Source: an uncultured Muribaculaceae bacterium
Lineage (GTDB): Bacteria; Bacteroidota; Bacteroidia; Bacteroidales; Muribaculaceae
DNA: 7,799 nucleotides
Reading direction: 5' to 3'
NCBI GenBank assembly: GCA_910578305.1
Contig: CAJTQH010000080.1
Span: 1-7,799, forward strand
The notes under the pieces were generated by a model. That model was not told the origin of the DNA, did no database searches, and worked only from the letters and a program-made list of their open reading frames with translations. The position numbers were made by a program, and so were the translations under genes. This document shows positions 6,752-7,799 of the stretch, piece after piece; position 1 is the first letter of the stretch; every line of letters starts with the position of its first letter.

Positions 6752-7799
6752 ATGAAATTATCACAGTCTTTTCTGGCAGTCGCTTCGGCCATGGCCATAG
6801 CTTTCGGAGCCGCCGCTGCCACAGCCGACCGTCAGCCCATCACAACCGTAGTGCCGGAACGTCCGGCCGGAGCCACTGACCTGGTAGGTTTTGCCGCCGC
6901 ACCTATCGACACTGTCCGTGTTGGCTTCATCGGTCTCGGCATGCGAGGACCAAGCGCCGTGGAGCGTTTTGTACACATTCCAGGTTCCAGAATAGTGGCA
7001 CTGGCCGACATCGAACCCGACCGCGTTACTTCGACACAAAAGATTCTCACTCGCGCCGGTCTGCCGGAAGCAGCGGCATACAGCGGCAGCGAGGACGCAT
7101 GGAAAGTGCTGTGCGAACGCCCCGACATAGACCTTGTGTATATAGTGACTGACTGGAAACACCACGCACAGATGGCTCTGTATGCCATGGAACATGGTAA
7201 ACACGTGGCCATCGAAGTGCCCGCAGCCATGAATCTCGACGAAATATGGTCGCTCATCAACATGGCCGAAAGCAAGCGCCTGCACTGCATGATGCTTGAA
7301 AACTGCGTGTACGATTTCTTTGAAATCAACACTCTCAACATGGCTCAGCAGGGATTGTTTGGCGAAGTGCTCCATGTCGAAGGCAGCTACATACACAATC
7401 TTGATGAATTCTGGCCATACTACTGGAACAACTGGCGCCTGGACTACAACCGCGAGCATCGCGGCGACGTGTATCCAACTCATGGCGTAGGCCCTGCATG
7501 CCAGCTGCTCGACATGCACCGTGGCGACCGCATGACCACACTCGTATCCATGGATACCAAAGCTGTGAGTGGCCCGGCGTTCATCGAACGCACCACCGGC
7601 AAGGCTCCCGAATCGTTTGCCAACGGCGACCACACCATGACCATGATACGCACCGCCAACGGCAAGACGCTGCACATACAGCACGACGTGGTCAATCCGC
7701 GTCCCTACTCACGCATGTATCAGCTCACAGGCACCAAAGGATTCGCAAACAAATATCCATCGGAAGGCTATGCTTTCGAGCCAGAACAGCTGAAATCGG
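6752..7799 (+). CDS. Exported GH109 alpha-N-acetylgalactosaminidase, C-terminus cut by window edge
   Basis: NAD-dependent glycosidase of the Gfo/Idh/MocA oxidoreductase fold. Family GH109 removes terminal alpha-GalNAc (blood group A, Tn-type and mucin glycans) by an oxidation-elimination-addition-reduction cycle in which NAD+ is regenerated. The frame is open from ATG 6752 to the window edge: 349 codons of the usual 440-470. Residues 1-25 form a Sec signal peptide (one Lys, then an Ala-rich core ending AAAATA); there is no twin-arginine motif. The Rossmann dinucleotide-binding motif is GFIGLGMRG (58-66). EVPAA (155-159) replaces the EKP of sugar dehydrogenases of this fold, a GH109 hallmark. 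YPTHGVGP (241-248) carries H244 and Y241, matching the active-site His/Tyr of the Elizabethkingia enzyme as I recall it. RPYSRMYQLTGTKGF (317-331) is also typical. In-frame TAA at 6722-6724 leaves no other start. It is divergent from the GH84 gene. A different glycan specificity within the family is possible. Confidence 0.92.
   Translation, partial: MKLSQSFLAVASAMAIAFGAAAATADRQPITTVVPERPAGATDLVGFAAAPIDTVRVGFIGLGMRGPSAVERFVHIPGSRIVALADIEPDRVTSTQKILTRAGLPEAAAYSGSEDAWKVLCERPDIDLVYIVTDWKHHAQMALYAMEHGKHVAIEVPAAMNLDEIWSLINMAESKRLHCMMLENCVYDFFEINTLNMAQQGLFGEVLHVEGSYIHNLDEFWPYYWNNWRLDYNREHRGDVYPTHGVGPACQLLDMHRGDRMTTLVSMDTKAVSGPAFIERTTGKAPESFANGDHTMTMIRTANGKTLHIQHDVVNPRPYSRMYQLTGTKGFANKYPSEGYAFEPEQLKS

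Noticed and set aside
6761..7695. Minus-strand open frame of 307 codons, and smaller ones, opposite the GH109 gene.
   Set aside because: The plus-strand GH109 frame has a signal peptide, a Rossmann motif and family motifs; the antisense product is rich in His, Cys and Val with no fold signature.
1..7799. CRISPR arrays, tRNA or rRNA genes, insertion sequences, phage or conjugative genes.
   Set aside because: No repeated spacer structure, cloverleaf, transposase motif or target duplication was seen in the intergenic gaps, and the rest is coding.

Overview
The window looks like ordinary chromosomal DNA from a gut-type Bacteroidales bacterium (phylum Bacteroidota). The grounds are promoters of the Bacteroidota type (-7 element TAnnTTTG) in the intergenic regions, no Shine-Dalgarno sequences in front of any of the four genes, and protein sequences that read like Bacteroides-group homologues. 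G+C is moderate (about half, by eye). A Muribaculaceae-like or Bacteroides-like source is plausible but cannot be fixed from this sequence. Coding density is high: four protein genes, no RNA genes, no mobile elements and no CRISPR.

Layout. (1) Positions 1-3130, minus strand: pyruvate:ferredoxin (flavodoxin) oxidoreductase NifJ, cut at its C-terminus by the window edge. (2) Positions 3131-3329: a divergent promoter region with back-to-back promoters for nifJ and the next gene, plus a 14-bp palindrome in the nifJ leader. (3) Positions 3330-3911, plus strand: a maltose/galactoside-type O-acetyltransferase of the left-handed beta-helix (hexapeptide repeat) family. (4) Positions 3912-4016: a convergent gap with a perfect 15-bp-arm hairpin, probably a shared bidirectional terminator. 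(5) Positions 4017-6566, minus strand: an exported family GH84 beta-N-acetylglucosaminidase with a discoidin-like module and a further C-terminal module. (6) Positions 6567-6751: a divergent promoter region with an unusually dense set of AT-rich inverted and direct repeats. (7) Positions 6752-7799, plus strand: an exported GH109 (Gfo/Idh/MocA-fold, NAD-dependent) alpha-N-acetylgalactosaminidase, cut at its C-terminus by the window edge.

How the genes fit together. GH84 and GH109 form a divergent pair of exported enzymes that remove the two N-acetylhexosamines typical of mucin O-glycans and other host glycoconjugates (beta-GlcNAc and alpha-GalNAc). They share one regulatory gap whose repeats suggest common control. 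NifJ supplies acetyl-CoA and reduced ferredoxin in anaerobic central metabolism, and the acetyltransferase uses acetyl-CoA. No closer link between these two genes and the glycosidase pair can be shown. No SusC/SusD pair, sigma/anti-sigma pair or hybrid two-component sensor lies inside the window.

I found no clear new system. The points most worth a second look are the repeat cluster between the two glycosidase genes and the extra C-terminal module of the GH84 enzyme.
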